From NCBI GenBank assembly GCA_038373885.1, contig JAWZYV010016944.1:1860001-1924000 (forward strand): a stretch of 64,000 nt of DNA, in the 5' to 3' direction. Below are positions 24,165 through 34,751 of the stretch, one piece after another (within the stretch, counting starts at the first letter, position 1; every line of letters begins with the position of its first letter). Below the pieces are notes generated by a model. It worked only from the letters and a program-made list of their open reading frames with translations, searched no databases and was not told the DNA's origin. This DNA is from Cheiracanthium punctorium. Taxonomy: Eukaryota; Arthropoda; Arachnida; Araneae; Cheiracanthiidae. The position numbers were made by a program, and so were the translations under genes.

Positions 24165-25928
24165 GCGCACATGCGTCTAGATAGTGGAAAGAATCCTGCT
24201 TCTCATCTCTTCCCTTCCCAGTGCGCATTCTGTGTCGCGCACGATGTCGAATGGGGGTGGACAAGAGCAGCATGAGACCACTTCGTGAACGATTGATTAT
24301 GTTTATATTGACATCGTATTCAAACAAATGTTTGTTTAAAAAATTTTTAAGTTACCTCACTTTATTGTGAAATAAATAATGTTTTAGGATAGCTGTAATT
24401 TGCCTTACGGTCTCTGAAAATAGTGTTATTGGCTTTCTCTGACAGTTTAGCGTGATATTCGCATAGATATCGGAAATTTGTTTCAGTTATGCTTGATGAA
24501 TTTAATGTTATAAATTTGATGATTAAAATAAAATAAAATTTTTAATGCTTTCAGGAAGTTTGCTGTGAGCAAGATTCAGAACAATAAAAAAATATGCTAA
24601 TAATTGAAATTATTTTTAAAAAATTATTCATACACAATTCTTTGAAATTTTGTAAAATTTACTGTTGATTACAAAAAGTTCTGAATAAAATATATATTAA
24701 ACTAGATTTGATTTATAAATCTTATACTTAATTTGGGTTGCTGCAAACTGTAATTTGGGTTGTTCAAAAAGCACAAATCTTTTTTGAAAGGTAAAAGAAA
24801 AAGGATTTTTTGTTTTGTTTTTCTTTTTTACACCTTTAAAAGAATCATATTTAAGGTGCACGAATTAGTGCCCTTAGCTCAATAATTGCAGTATTTTGGG
24901 AGTTAGTTTGATGTGTTCATTTGACGATAATAAGAAAGCGTGTGAGTGTGTAAATGGATTGACTTTGTTGTGTTTCTGCTAAATGTTTTCAATTTAAATT
25001 AATTTTGAACATTGTTCTGCTGTGTTATGGTAAACTTACACGAGGGATATCTGCCTCAACTGGAGGACTTTTTAAGGGTAAACTGTTTTCTATTGCTGAA
25101 AATATTTTCAAATGGGTCATATCGGAATTTTATTGAATTTTTTTTTAAAGGGCAGTTACCCCCCCCCCTGCTGCTAGTTAGTTATACTATGATAATATTT
25201 AATCTTTAGCTTATATAGATTTTATACTTGATATTAATGATCCAAACTAATGTGGACACAATAATATACTATGTAAGGGCGTATATATGCATCTAAATAG
25301 GATTAAAATAAAATATTTAAAATGATAATTTTTTACAATCTAATTCAAATCTTTTTTCAAAAAATAATGAATTTTATATTTTGCTATTATATATGGGCAT
25401 GCATCTAGGTGAGGTCAAATGGGGCACATGCCCCCCCCCCCCCCAGCCATGCCTCATTTGCCAAAAATTAAGGTTTGTACTGTGTGAACTAAACTTTAGT
25501 TGTGGCACTGATTATATGTATTTTTGTTTTTATGTGATTAGCTTACTTTAAAAAACAAGAAATTGAAAGTCTTTACTTTCTTTGGGAGTGTTTCTTTTCA
25601 CTTATGTTGAAATGGATTCTCACTGGGTCTTTTTGTTTATAGGTCAACTCTTAAAAGTTGATTTTTTATTTAAAAAAATACCAGGCCCCTTGTAAAATGT
25701 ATTGCATAAAAAGTAATTGCTTATCATTAAAACCCTTTAGTATGGTGCAATAGTTTAAAACAACCAGTTACAATGAAAATTGTATGAGTGGTGCAGATTT
25801 TTAGCCTATCTATGTAATTTGCCCTGAAAAGGGCCTTTTGCTGCTTTGAAAAAGCTCACTCCCTGAATCGGACATCGGGAATAGAGCAACGAGGTGCGAG
25901 AAACAAGTAGCAACAGCTAGCAAAGGGA
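24165..25928. other. AT-rich noncoding stretch with poly-C
   Basis: No gene was recognised. C runs occur near 25160 and 25431-25445, the latter beside a palindromic GGGGCACATGCCCC. It separates the two copies of the CCGGT-rich repeat. Confidence 0.5.
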
Positions 25929-26223
25929 CCGTTCGAGAATTCACCGGTTGGTTATGCACCGGTGCTACCGGTTGCGGTCATTCTTTGGTTAAGTGACGTC
26001 ACGGTTGTCAACCGGTTTCGGTCATCCTCACCACATCCAATTCCAAGCCAAGAAAACAGAAATAAACATTGGCAACACTACGCTAATAACCGGAATAACC
26101 CACCTCGTTAGCAGGGTCATTCTGGTTGTGCTCAGGTCACGTTGAGCAGACAACCGCTACATGACCGAAACGTTTTCGAACGTGGTTAATTCCAGAGCTC
26201 CGCCTTTCGAACGCTCTGGTCGT
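25929..26223. repeat. CCGGT-rich dispersed repeat, copy 2
   Basis: It repeats 23856-24164 with few differences and lacks about 20 bases near its right end. It runs through GCACCGGTGTTACCGGTGCA directly into the THAP-coding module at 26252. Confidence 0.65.
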
Positions 26224-26251
26224 GCACCGGTGTTACCGGTGCACAACCGAT

Positions 26252-26626
26252 GAATGGAGGATATCGCCTCCTTGGGTTCGAGGCTATAAAAGTCACGTGA
26301 CGGTGGAAAACAAACAACCATTTCTCCATAGGCTTATGTGCTGGACTCCTGGTAATAAGCGCAAAATCAAAAAAATAGTAATTCTACCTCTGTATTGTGC
26401 TGCCTACGAATGTTTCAATAACTCTCTGGAACCTGTACATGACTGCAAAAAGATATCTCTCTAAAGATTCCCATTAAAAAGTGCTAACATATTAAAACTT
26501 ATACTGAGACGAGGCTATTTCAGCCATGTGTGGATGGAAAATATACACTTCAGCCAATCAGATTACAGGGCCACTCATCAACACAGCCGAAAGGTCACGT
26601 GTTGGTGGAAAAATGACGTCATATCG
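26252..26626 (+). mobile_element. THAP-coding repeat module, copy 2
   Basis: The plus-strand copy carries the same CAAYEC motif (C-x4-C) in the frame 26222-26464, which stops just after KKISL. The flanking CACGTG boxes and terminal GATATCG words are conserved. It lies about 150 bp upstream of the GNL3-like start codon, so its TATA-like and CRE/E-box words could influence that gene (inference). Confidence 0.5.
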
Positions 26627-26780
26627 TTCTACTAGTTCTATCGTTCTCTATCGTTCTACTGACGTCTATCCCCTAGTGTAATTTAGTTTCTTGTATTGGC
26701 AACGTTCTCTATCAATGTGTCCATGTGTTTTGGTTTTTTAGAAACATCGTGTTGCGTTACGAGAAATTGAATTAGTAACG

Positions 26781-28400
26781 ATGGTTAAATTTCACAAAAA
26801 GCAGAGCAAGCGTATGTCTTGTCGTAAGAAGTATAAAATTATTAAAAAAGTTGCAGAACATCGACGCAAACTCAAACGTGAACAAAAGAAAAATCCTAAA
26901 CAACATAAAAAGCCTAAAGATCCCGGTATCCCAAATACTTTACCTTTCAAAGAAGACATTTTACGAGATATTGAGCAACGCAAGCAGAGAGCAAGAGATC
27001 TGCGAGAAGCTCAACGAGAAAGTAGGAAGAAATTGCATATGCAAAACAGAGGTATTGAAGATTTAGTCGCTGATGCTGTTGAAAAGGATAGTAAGTTTGA
27101 AGCGAACAACAGCACTGAAGATTGCGCTAAAAGCTCGAGTGCTAAGTTTAAGTCCTATTACAAAGAGCTGAAAAAAGTTGTCGAATCAGCGGATGTCGTT
27201 CTCGAAATCCTTGATGCTAGAGATCCTTTAGGGTGTAGATGTCCTCAAGTTGAACAGCTTGTTGTGGAAGCTGGGAAAAAGTTAGTGTTGGTGCTCAATA
27301 AAATTGATTTGATTCCCAAGAACAACTTGGAAGCCTGGTTAAAGTATCTTCGCCAAGAGCTGCCCACTGTAGCTTTCAAAGCATCTACACAGTCTCAAAA
27401 TGATAACCTATCTCATGCGAATGTCGCAGCTGTGCATATGACCGACAGCCTGCAGTCCTCTCGGCGCTGTGTCGGTGCTTCTTCCCTGATGAAGCTGCTA
27501 GGAAATTACTGTAGGAATCAAAATATCCTGACCTTTATCAAAGTCGGAGTTGTGGGCTTTCCTAACGTGGGCAAGAGCAGCCTCATTAACAGTCTGAAGC
27601 GCTCCCGATCCTGCACTGTTGGTGCCACCCCTGGCGTGACAAAATCTGTTCAGGAAGTGTCTCTTGATAAGCACATCAAGATCCTGGACAGTCCTGGAGT
27701 GGTTTTTGCAAAGGATGGCTCGGCAACAACCCTAGCCCTGCGCAATGCTGTCAAAGTGGAAACCTTGAAAGACATCATCTCCCCTGCTGAGGCAATCATA
27801 CAGAGGGCGGACCATACGCAGCTGTGCTTGCACTACTGCATTCCCCAGTTTTCTTCGAGCCAGGAGTTGCTGTGCTCGTTGGCCAAAAAGCTGGGCAAGT
27901 ACAAAAAAGGCGGCATCCCCAGCGTCGAAGATGGAGCCAGGCGGTTGATCAATGACTGGAACAGCGGCAAAATCAAGTACTACACCCATCCACCCGAAGA
28001 GTTCAAGAAATCGGTTCACTTAAGTGCGGAGTATGTGTCGGAAATGGGGAAAGCTTTCGACATCTCCCTCATGGAAGAACAGATGGAGCTCGACAAAGCC
28101 CCCGAGTTGTTTCCCAGCCAGGGTGTGGCAGCCAAGCCTGCTGAGCCGACTGAAGGCATGGTCGAGAATGATGATGTGGAAGAAATGGATGCGGATGACA
28201 CGCAGAGCAAAGTGACTGTGGAATTTGCAGGTAAAAAGGAAAGAGGTAACGCTGAGGATGATTGTAATGTACTTCTAGCTCACCAACAAAAAAATAAATT
28301 GTTAAAGAAACAATACAAAAAAATGAAAAAACAGAGAAAAAAGAATGATAAGGTTGCAGCATCCTTGTCAGAAACAATTGATAATGTGTTAAATCTGTAA
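26781..28400 (+). CDS. GNL3: Nucleostemin / GNL3-like nucleolar GTPase, single exon
   Basis: The 539-residue protein has the layout of the nucleostemin branch of the YlqF/YawG GTPases. A Lys/Arg-rich N-terminus (residues 1-50, nucleolar targeting and coiled-coil region) is followed by a circularly permuted G domain: DARDPLG (146-151), G4 NKID (173-176), G5-like KAS (200-202), G1 GFPNVGKSS (259-267), G2 region GATPGVT (281-287) and G3 DSPG (303-306). Then come an intermediate domain, an acidic stretch near 460-480 and a basic tail. Length is close to human GNL3 (549, family knowledge). Known family roles are 60S ribosome assembly and cell proliferation in the nucleolus. The ATG at 26781 opens the conserved basic N-terminus. 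No intron interrupts the coding region. An AATAAA lies at 28425-28430. A pyrimidine tract plus AG at 26741 could be a 5' UTR splice acceptor. The middle of the gene is GC-richer than its ends. Confidence 0.93.
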   Translation: MVKFHKKQSKRMSCRKKYKIIKKVAEHRRKLKREQKKNPKQHKKPKDPGIPNTLPFKEDILRDIEQRKQRARDLREAQRESRKKLHMQNRGIEDLVADAVEKDSKFEANNSTEDCAKSSSAKFKSYYKELKKVVESADVVLEILDARDPLGCRCPQVEQLVVEAGKKLVLVLNKIDLIPKNNLEAWLKYLRQELPTVAFKASTQSQNDNLSHANVAAVHMTDSLQSSRRCVGASSLMKLLGNYCRNQNILTFIKVGVVGFPNVGKSSLINSLKRSRSCTVGATPGVTKSVQEVSLDKHIKILDSPGVVFAKDGSATTLALRNAVKVETLKDIISPAEAIIQRADHTQLCLHYCIPQFSSSQELLCSLAKKLGKYKKGGIPSVEDGARRLINDWNSGKIKYYTHPPEEFKKSVHLSAEYVSEMGKAFDISLMEEQMELDKAPELFPSQGVAAKPAEPTEGMVENDDVEEMDADDTQSKVTVEFAGKKERGNAEDDCNVLLAHQQKNKLLKKQYKKMKKQRKKNDKVAASLSETIDNVLNL

Positions 28401-28424
28401 TTAAAGTTACTTTTAAAGTGTAAT

Positions 28425-28430
28425 AATAAA
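28425..28430 (+). terminator. Poly(A) signal of the GNL3-like gene
   Basis: An AATAAA hexamer lies 25 bases after the stop codon in AT-rich sequence. It is the nearest canonical polyadenylation signal. No genomic poly-A tract follows, so the locus does not show the obvious 3' mark of a fresh retrocopy. Confidence 0.5.
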
Positions 28431-30691
28431 AAATGTTATGATTCATTAAATGCCTATTACATTTCTTGCATGTTAGTTGACAATTATAATGAATGTTAAT
28501 TTTCCAAGCGGTATTTCTTTCTTCTAGATGTGACAAACAAGGAATTAATGTCACAAAAAGGAAGTATTAGACCATAAAATTCTGGAATTATCTTTTGTTT
28601 ATTATCTTTTTTCATGAAAGCAACATGCACTTTTTGGTCATTTTAAGGGCAATTCCATAATAAGGTGAACTTGAGGACCGAAATTTCAAAATAAACATTT
28701 GTAAGCAAACTAGGTGTCATTTTAAAGATAAGGAGTTGGTTACGGATTTTGAAATTCTTAATTAAAATTTGATATGTTCAGTTTTAAGTGAGTTACAGGA
28801 TGAAAAACATAGGTCAACTTCACTTTCACTGTAAATCAATTTTTGGAGACTGTGAAAAAAAGAAACTCAGTTTTTTATTAATTACTTATTAATATTATGA
28901 AATAAGGTGAATAAACATTTAATTATACAATGTACAAGCATGAAATTTTGTAGTAATGTATGCAAACATATATATATTTTTATTTTTACAAGAATTTTCT
29001 TGAGGCACAGGTATTTTAACTCCAACACCAAAATGCATAATTAATTATGCTCAGTTAACAAAATTAAAGATGGAGATTACATTTTTTGTATGCAAAGCAA
29101 GATTCTAAATCTCAGTGATATACCCTATTTCACTCTTCACCATATTGAATAATTTTCATAAAAAAATAGGTGTTGAACATAATTTTGGTACTTACATATT
29201 ATCCCAACAGTCTGCCAAGACGAGTGATTTTTCTCCAAGATAAATGCCGGACACATGAAATTATTTATGGTTTGGAATACGATTGGTAACAGTTTGCCAG
29301 CACATTTGACCAAAAAATTGATTGGCAATGACCACCGGGATAATACGTAAGTACTGTAATTTTTATTTTTAGCTGGACACAGTTTTTTATTCTTTGTATT
29401 TACTTTTAACTATTGTTCTCAATATATTTTGTTGATGATGTTAACTTCTTTTACTTACAAAGTAGAATGAAACACACATAAGACAAACTAAATATGTTTT
29501 CAGATGTATTTAGCATGAAATATTTTACTTGCACTAAAGGAAAAAAATTTACAAGATATGATTTACTGTAGATGTATTTAAAACTTGTTTGCACAACAAT
29601 AATCTGGAACTCCGTAGCAGAAACACGGCGACAATGTCGCGGACACAGAAATCTGCTTGCGGACAGTTTTTGTCGGCATATTTAAAAAGAAAAGTTTTTA
29701 ATTTCTGCCGTAAAAAAAAATTATTTTTAACTGTCCGCAACTTTCGGGAACATTTTCCCGCGGCGCGTTACGCTGTCTCCGCTCTGCGATGACATCATTA
29801 ACGCAAAAACGCGCGAAAAGGAACGGCTGAATCTAGCTTTTACACACCTCTGCGTCCTCCTGGTTTCACATTTTTATTATTTGACAACGATCATCATTTT
29901 TTATTTCCCATGCACCATTTTGGATTTGTTTTGCGCCCTATTTCAAAAATGCATTTATTAAAACGGCCCCATCAGATAAATACGATTAAATACAATAACC
30001 CATCATAAAAATATGAATGACTGATTGAAAATGGCCCTTCAACAAAATTACCTTCGAAATCGGACCTTTCTCACAAATATTACTCGTTAAAATGCCTTTT
30101 ACAAATGTTCTATTTTTTCAGATCGGTATTATTATTGCATTTTTCATTATCTTTGAAGAGCTGAGTAACCTGAAAGTGCCCCTTCTGCAATGTTTTGTTT
30201 TTGCTGACTCAAGTGAGAACTCGATCGGCGTCGTGAATATTTCGCTTAGGAAATGAGGGAAGAGGGAAGAAAATATAGTTGAAAAATTCAATATTCTAGA
30301 GTTCGTCACCAGCTGTATAGTTATTCCTCTTCTCTGTTTTAATTGTTTTGCACACTTGCAAGTTTTTTCTCTTTTTTTAAAACGCTTTACTCTATTTAAC
30401 CGGCTTTCTTATTACGCATTATTCATAATTATACAGATATTTACTAACCATAAATAACTACGAATGATATAAAAAGTGTCAGCAAAACTACGTTGTGCGA
30501 TTCTGAAATTAAGTGGGACTTCCAGAAATTGATCTGAAAATTGGGCGATTTGAGACATTTTGCGAATACAGCACTTGAAATATATTATATTTTGCCAAAA
30601 TTAAGCATATTACTGACATTTTGCTTCATCGGTGTAGCTGGGGTTATTTGCGCCCGGTGCAGTCCTTCGGTTTTCTGCTCCATTCTACTAA
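28431..30691. other. Noncoding stretch
   Basis: No gene was recognised. GCGGACAGTTTTTGTC near 29670 and AACTGTCCGCAAC near 29730 form an inverted pair in a locally GC-richer block (29600-29810). A TTTCTTTCTTCTAG pyrimidine tract at about 28515 resembles a splice acceptor, but no exon was identified after it. Confidence 0.45.
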
Positions 30692-30992
30692 AGGCCAGAG
30701 CAGACTTCAGTGCATTTCCGTATGCTAGAATGGGTACTCAATGTATTTTTTCGTATCTCCAAGACGGATTGTTGAGAAAAATGTCCCCATTGTATGTTTG
30801 GCGTGCTTTTGTGGTTTCACGGGTTATCCCTTTGTTGGCGAATCTCGACTGGTCAATAAAAGCCTATAAATTTTCGACCCTGCACTGCCCCTCTTTTACA
30901 AAGCATGCACGTGCAAATTGACCATTAAAAAACTCCCCTCATGCCTCATATCCTGCAGCGTACGGCAATCGCACTCGAGTTTGCTCTGGCCT
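30692..30992. mobile_element. PIF/Harbinger-like MITE
   Basis: TIRs start AGGCCAGAGCA on both sides and extend about 35 bp with mismatches through GTGC and CGTAYGC words. TAA flanks both ends (30689-30691 and 30993-30995). A 3 bp TAA duplication is the PIF/Harbinger signature. The 301 bp interior has no transposase. Confidence 0.65.
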
Positions 30993-32512
30993 TAAGTGTC
31001 AATATTCTCCGGTCGCTTATCTTTGTTTTTATCATGGCGCCTTCGCGGACTGCCAAACCCCCCCCCCCCCCTCTTATTACGCCGCTCTTTTGCTTATAAA
31101 AAAAAGTGGAGTAATTTCAGAATTAGGTAATTCAGACTATTGATAAGATTTGGTATTCTAAATATACAAATCATATATCTTCTGAAATTTTGAAAAATTT
31201 CAACATTTTACTAAATGAAGAAAAAAAAATTAAAGCAAAGGTAAAGTAATTCTGGGAAAGTAAGTCTTCAGAAAACAAATTGCCATAATCTAACAATTAG
31301 GTTATTCTTAGAATAAACTATTATCAATTTAAGCTTATTTTGCTTTAAAAAACTAAAAAAAAACATTTTTTTTATAAATAATTCCGGAAGTTTTTTTCTT
31401 ATGAAGTTATTTAAATACTTTCTGTAACAGAATGTTATTTATTTTAATCAGCTAGTTACAAAACTTGTTGCTTAAAATAAAATTTGTAATTCATACGATT
31501 TTAATATTTTTTTTTTTTTACATTACCAAATTGAAGTTTAAGATAGATGATTTATTGCTTTTAAGGGAACAGTTTACACCAAAGGTCAAAGAATCGATTT
31601 TCTTTCTGCTTGCTAAATTATAAAAATTTTGACACCTTATTTTTAATCATATGCCAATAATATCACGAGATACTGCAACTTTAGTTCCTACACTCAGTGC
31701 AATTTCATTGGCAAACAAACTTTTTAGATGGCCTTTTCTCCATGTTCATATTTTCTTCAATTACATGTTTTAAACATGCTAAGGCTTTACTTTTTTTTTA
31801 ATTTGAGATAAAGATTTAAAATTTTTTTTGTACATGTTCTTTATTACAGTTCTTATCTGATAAATCTGTGCATGGAATTAGCCTTCCGTTTTTTTTCTTT
31901 TGTATTTTACAGAAATCATATGAAGATATGTTACATTTTATTGTTTTACACTGTATCGTATATCAGCACAAAAACTATATTAGACGTAATATTAGATGTA
32001 TCTGAAAATCCATGCACAGCCTTGTGTAATATGAAAATCCCCCTTTTTTTTAATTGGACAAAAATCTTTATTTTTTTAAGTAGTGGAGATTTAAAAAAAA
32101 ATCTTTCGATTTAAAAAAATCGATTTTTAAAAATATTACTTAAATGTGCAGTTTAAAGAAATTTATTTATTCAAAATTTACTATTAGTTGAACATTGAAA
32201 TGCATCCAGTTCATCATTTGTACTATAGTTTTAAAAAAATGCTGAAATGGTAAACTATTTCCTTAAAAGGACTTTGTTAGCATGCCACAAAAAAATTAAA
32301 ATTATTTTAAACATTGTTTCTTACCTTTTGCAAATTCTGTGAGTTAAAATGTTTTTTATTTATACTATTTATATTTGCTAAAACTTACATATCTTATTTA
32401 TAATAATAATTTTTATTGACATATTTTAAGAATAAAAGAATAGTGCTTTTTTAAAAACTTATATTCACGTTTCATGAACGAGCAAACATCAAACTAGAAG
32501 AGTGTGTGTGTA
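30993..32512. other. AT-rich noncoding stretch
   Basis: A C run lies at about 31058-31071. No gene, RNA or clear repeat was recognised; the short open frames are AT-rich and featureless. Confidence 0.5.
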
Positions 32513-32678
32513 CATGGGCATCGCCAGAATATTTCCCAGGGGGGAGGAGGGGGCAAAGACTACTTCAACGTATGGTTACCATGTGGAAAAGAACAAAAAA
32601 GCAAGGGAAAACACTAAATACAATAATCCAGGGGGGCAAGTGCCCCCCTCCCCTTGCCCTATGCTGCCGGCGCCCATG
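32513..32678. mobile_element. hAT-like MITE with 8 bp target duplication
   Basis: CATGGGCATCGCCAG and (inverted) CATGGGCGCCGGCAG bound a 166 bp element with G-rich and C-rich subterminal blocks. TGTGTGTA is present on both sides (32505-32512 and 32679-32686). The 8 bp duplication fits hAT, though the GT-rich target makes a chance match easier. No coding frame is present. Confidence 0.6.
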
Positions 32679-33279
32679 TGTGTGTAAGAGGAAGAACAAA
32701 TACATTTCAGTAACTTGATTTTAAATGGTGTACATCCAACAGTTGGATGCAATACAAAGTTTGTATATGACTGAAAAAAGAAAAAAAAAAGAACTAACTA
32801 TGCACCGTAAGTCAAAACACACATTACAACCCTACAAGTTTTGGGGATAAGCCCTAGTCCTTTTCAGATTGTTTCAAAGCAGTTTTCTGTAATATGCTAT
32901 CTACCTATACTTTTTCAGGGAACTCAAGTACCCTTTTTGAAAACAGGCTGTCCTTTTTTAATTTTTCCCTGGTGGACTTTTTTTTTTTCTCTAGAGTCAA
33001 CACTATTTAACAGCAGTGGTTAAAAATTGCTGGTTTAATTTATGAATTATCCACTAAAATTACACGCAAAATTTTGCAGACTGATTATGAAACTCTGAAA
33101 GCTTGTCGCAGACAGCTACAAAACTTTCTGCCACTGGGATCTGGAATACAGTTGCAATTACATTGCAATTTTACTGGGAACAGTTTTTTTTTTTTTTTTT
33201 GAGACATCTAAATTCTTGTTCCTAAGAATTATTGAATTTTCTACATTTTTAGAATATCTCAGTTTATTGTTCTTATGTT
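32679..33279. other. Noncoding stretch
   Basis: AT-rich, with a T run at about 33186-33200 just before the LINE. No gene was seen. Confidence 0.5.
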
Positions 33280-34103
33280 TAGGAGAGTATGGTGAGCTCA
33301 TGTATCTGGAGCAAAACCTTGCAGACGGCTCCAGGTCTGCAGATCATGTTGGCTTTGCATACACAAATCGTACCCTAACTTGCAGTTATACTCTTCCCAA
33401 GTTTTGCTCCGTATTCACAGCTGAACTGCTTGCCATCTACGAGGGCCTTTCTTATATCAGTAAAAGGAACCAAAAACATACCATTATATATACAGATTCG
33501 CTCAGTGCTCTAGAAAGCCTTCAATCCTATACAATCACCCATGGCTATCTTGTCAAGATTCTGCAGTTGCATGCACAACTGACGAGACGGGGTTTTGAGG
33601 TCCTCTTCTGCTGGGTTCCAGGCCACGTTGGAATCCCTGGCAATGAGGAGGCTGACCTTTTGGCCAGAGGTGCTACAGTTCCTTACCCTGGTAAAATCCC
33701 TATTAATGATGTAAAATCTGGTGTCTTCTGTATAATTAAAAACAGCTGGACGAATGACTGGAACAGCCAGACAGACAATAAACTTCACAATATTCACCCA
33801 TCTATCACTCATTGGTCCACATTACCCTATCGCAAACAAGATGTCATATTGACACGCCTCCGGATTGGTCATACCAGATTGACTCATGCACACCTACTGT
33901 TTGGTGAGCCTGCTCCAGAGTGCTCCCACTGTCATACTTGCCTCACTGTTCGTCATCTTTTGACCTCATGCACTGCTTTTCATCATTTTTACCAAATACT
34001 TTTTAACTGTTCTCATCCCAAACTTGACGATATATTGGGTGAAACCCTGCACCGTAATTTGTTTGCATTTCTTCGACGTATCAATATTTTTTACTCAGTG
34101 TAA
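33216..34103 (+). pseudogene. LINE ORF2 C-terminus: RNase H domain plus tail
   Basis: The open frame gives 295 residues, of which about the last 270 are LINE-derived. RNase H motifs appear in order: FTAELLAIYEGL (Glu), YTDSLSALESL (Asp) and the WVPGHVGIPGNEEAD block (His and final Asp). After it comes a cysteine/histidine patch CSHCHTCLTVRHLLTSC near residues 238-254, typical of the C-terminus of I/Jockey-group LINEs that carry RNase H. Endonuclease and reverse transcriptase are missing, so the copy cannot move by itself. The open frame without stops suggests a fairly recent insertion. The upstream methionine lies in flanking DNA and is not a native start. Confidence 0.85.
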
Positions 34104-34353
34104 AGTATACACTTTTCTCTGACTGGTATCTGGATGGGAGCCCCCATCCAGATGTCCTTGACTTATTTTTATCTCCTTTTTACCTCTCTACAGTTTGCTT
34201 TTATTGTTTTTAGACCTCACAGATTTTAGCTTTACCTGTCTTATACAACACATTTTTACTTGAAAACTTTATATTTTACTATATATTCACATAGTCTGGC
34301 GCAGTATGTCCTTTCTGGACCTTGTGCCATTAACCCCAATCAACCAACCAACC
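33280..34353 (+). mobile_element. 5'-truncated RNase H-bearing LINE (3' end)
   Basis: The block covers the last coding part and 3' end of a non-LTR retrotransposon. The 3' UTR ends in a TAACCCCAAT word and CAACCAACCAACC, a short-repeat tail of the kind used by I-type LINEs. Everything 5' of the RNase H region is absent, as expected of incomplete reverse transcription. Confidence 0.75.
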
Positions 34354-34751
34354 ATTTTTTCATCCAGGGATCAAGGATGAAATTCTTCAGTTTTTTTGCT
34401 GTTTTCAACTTATTGTGGATCAGGAGGAATTCACTTTTTTGTCTTTCTCTGAAAATTCCACTTTTTTTCTGTGAATTCCTGATAATAATTATTATATATA
34501 ATATGTACAAATTTTTTGCACTCGTATGATTTCAGTTTTTTTTCTTTTTTCCCTGTCTCATTCCTGAGAAATGGCTCTTACCAAGAAAAGATAGCATGTC
34601 ATCATGAAAAGATTGCTGCTGAACCTCAAAAAAGAGAGGAATATCCTGAAGCTGAAAGGAAAAGGCAGCAGAATAAAAAAAAAAAAAAAAATTTAAGTTA
34701 ATGAGCACTCAAGAAATCAAAACATTTATTGCAAAAGAATGTGACTGTGTG
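34354..34751. other. Noncoding stretch
   Basis: AT-rich spacer between the LINE and the hAT-like element, with an A run at about 34676-34690. No gene was seen. Confidence 0.5.

Noticed and set aside
27732..28554. Antisense and alternate frames over the GNL3-like gene
   Set aside because: They overlap the conserved GTPase frame and show no domain of their own.
30541..30921. 126-codon frame
   Set aside because: It crosses the left terminus of the 30692-30992 MITE and shows no domain.
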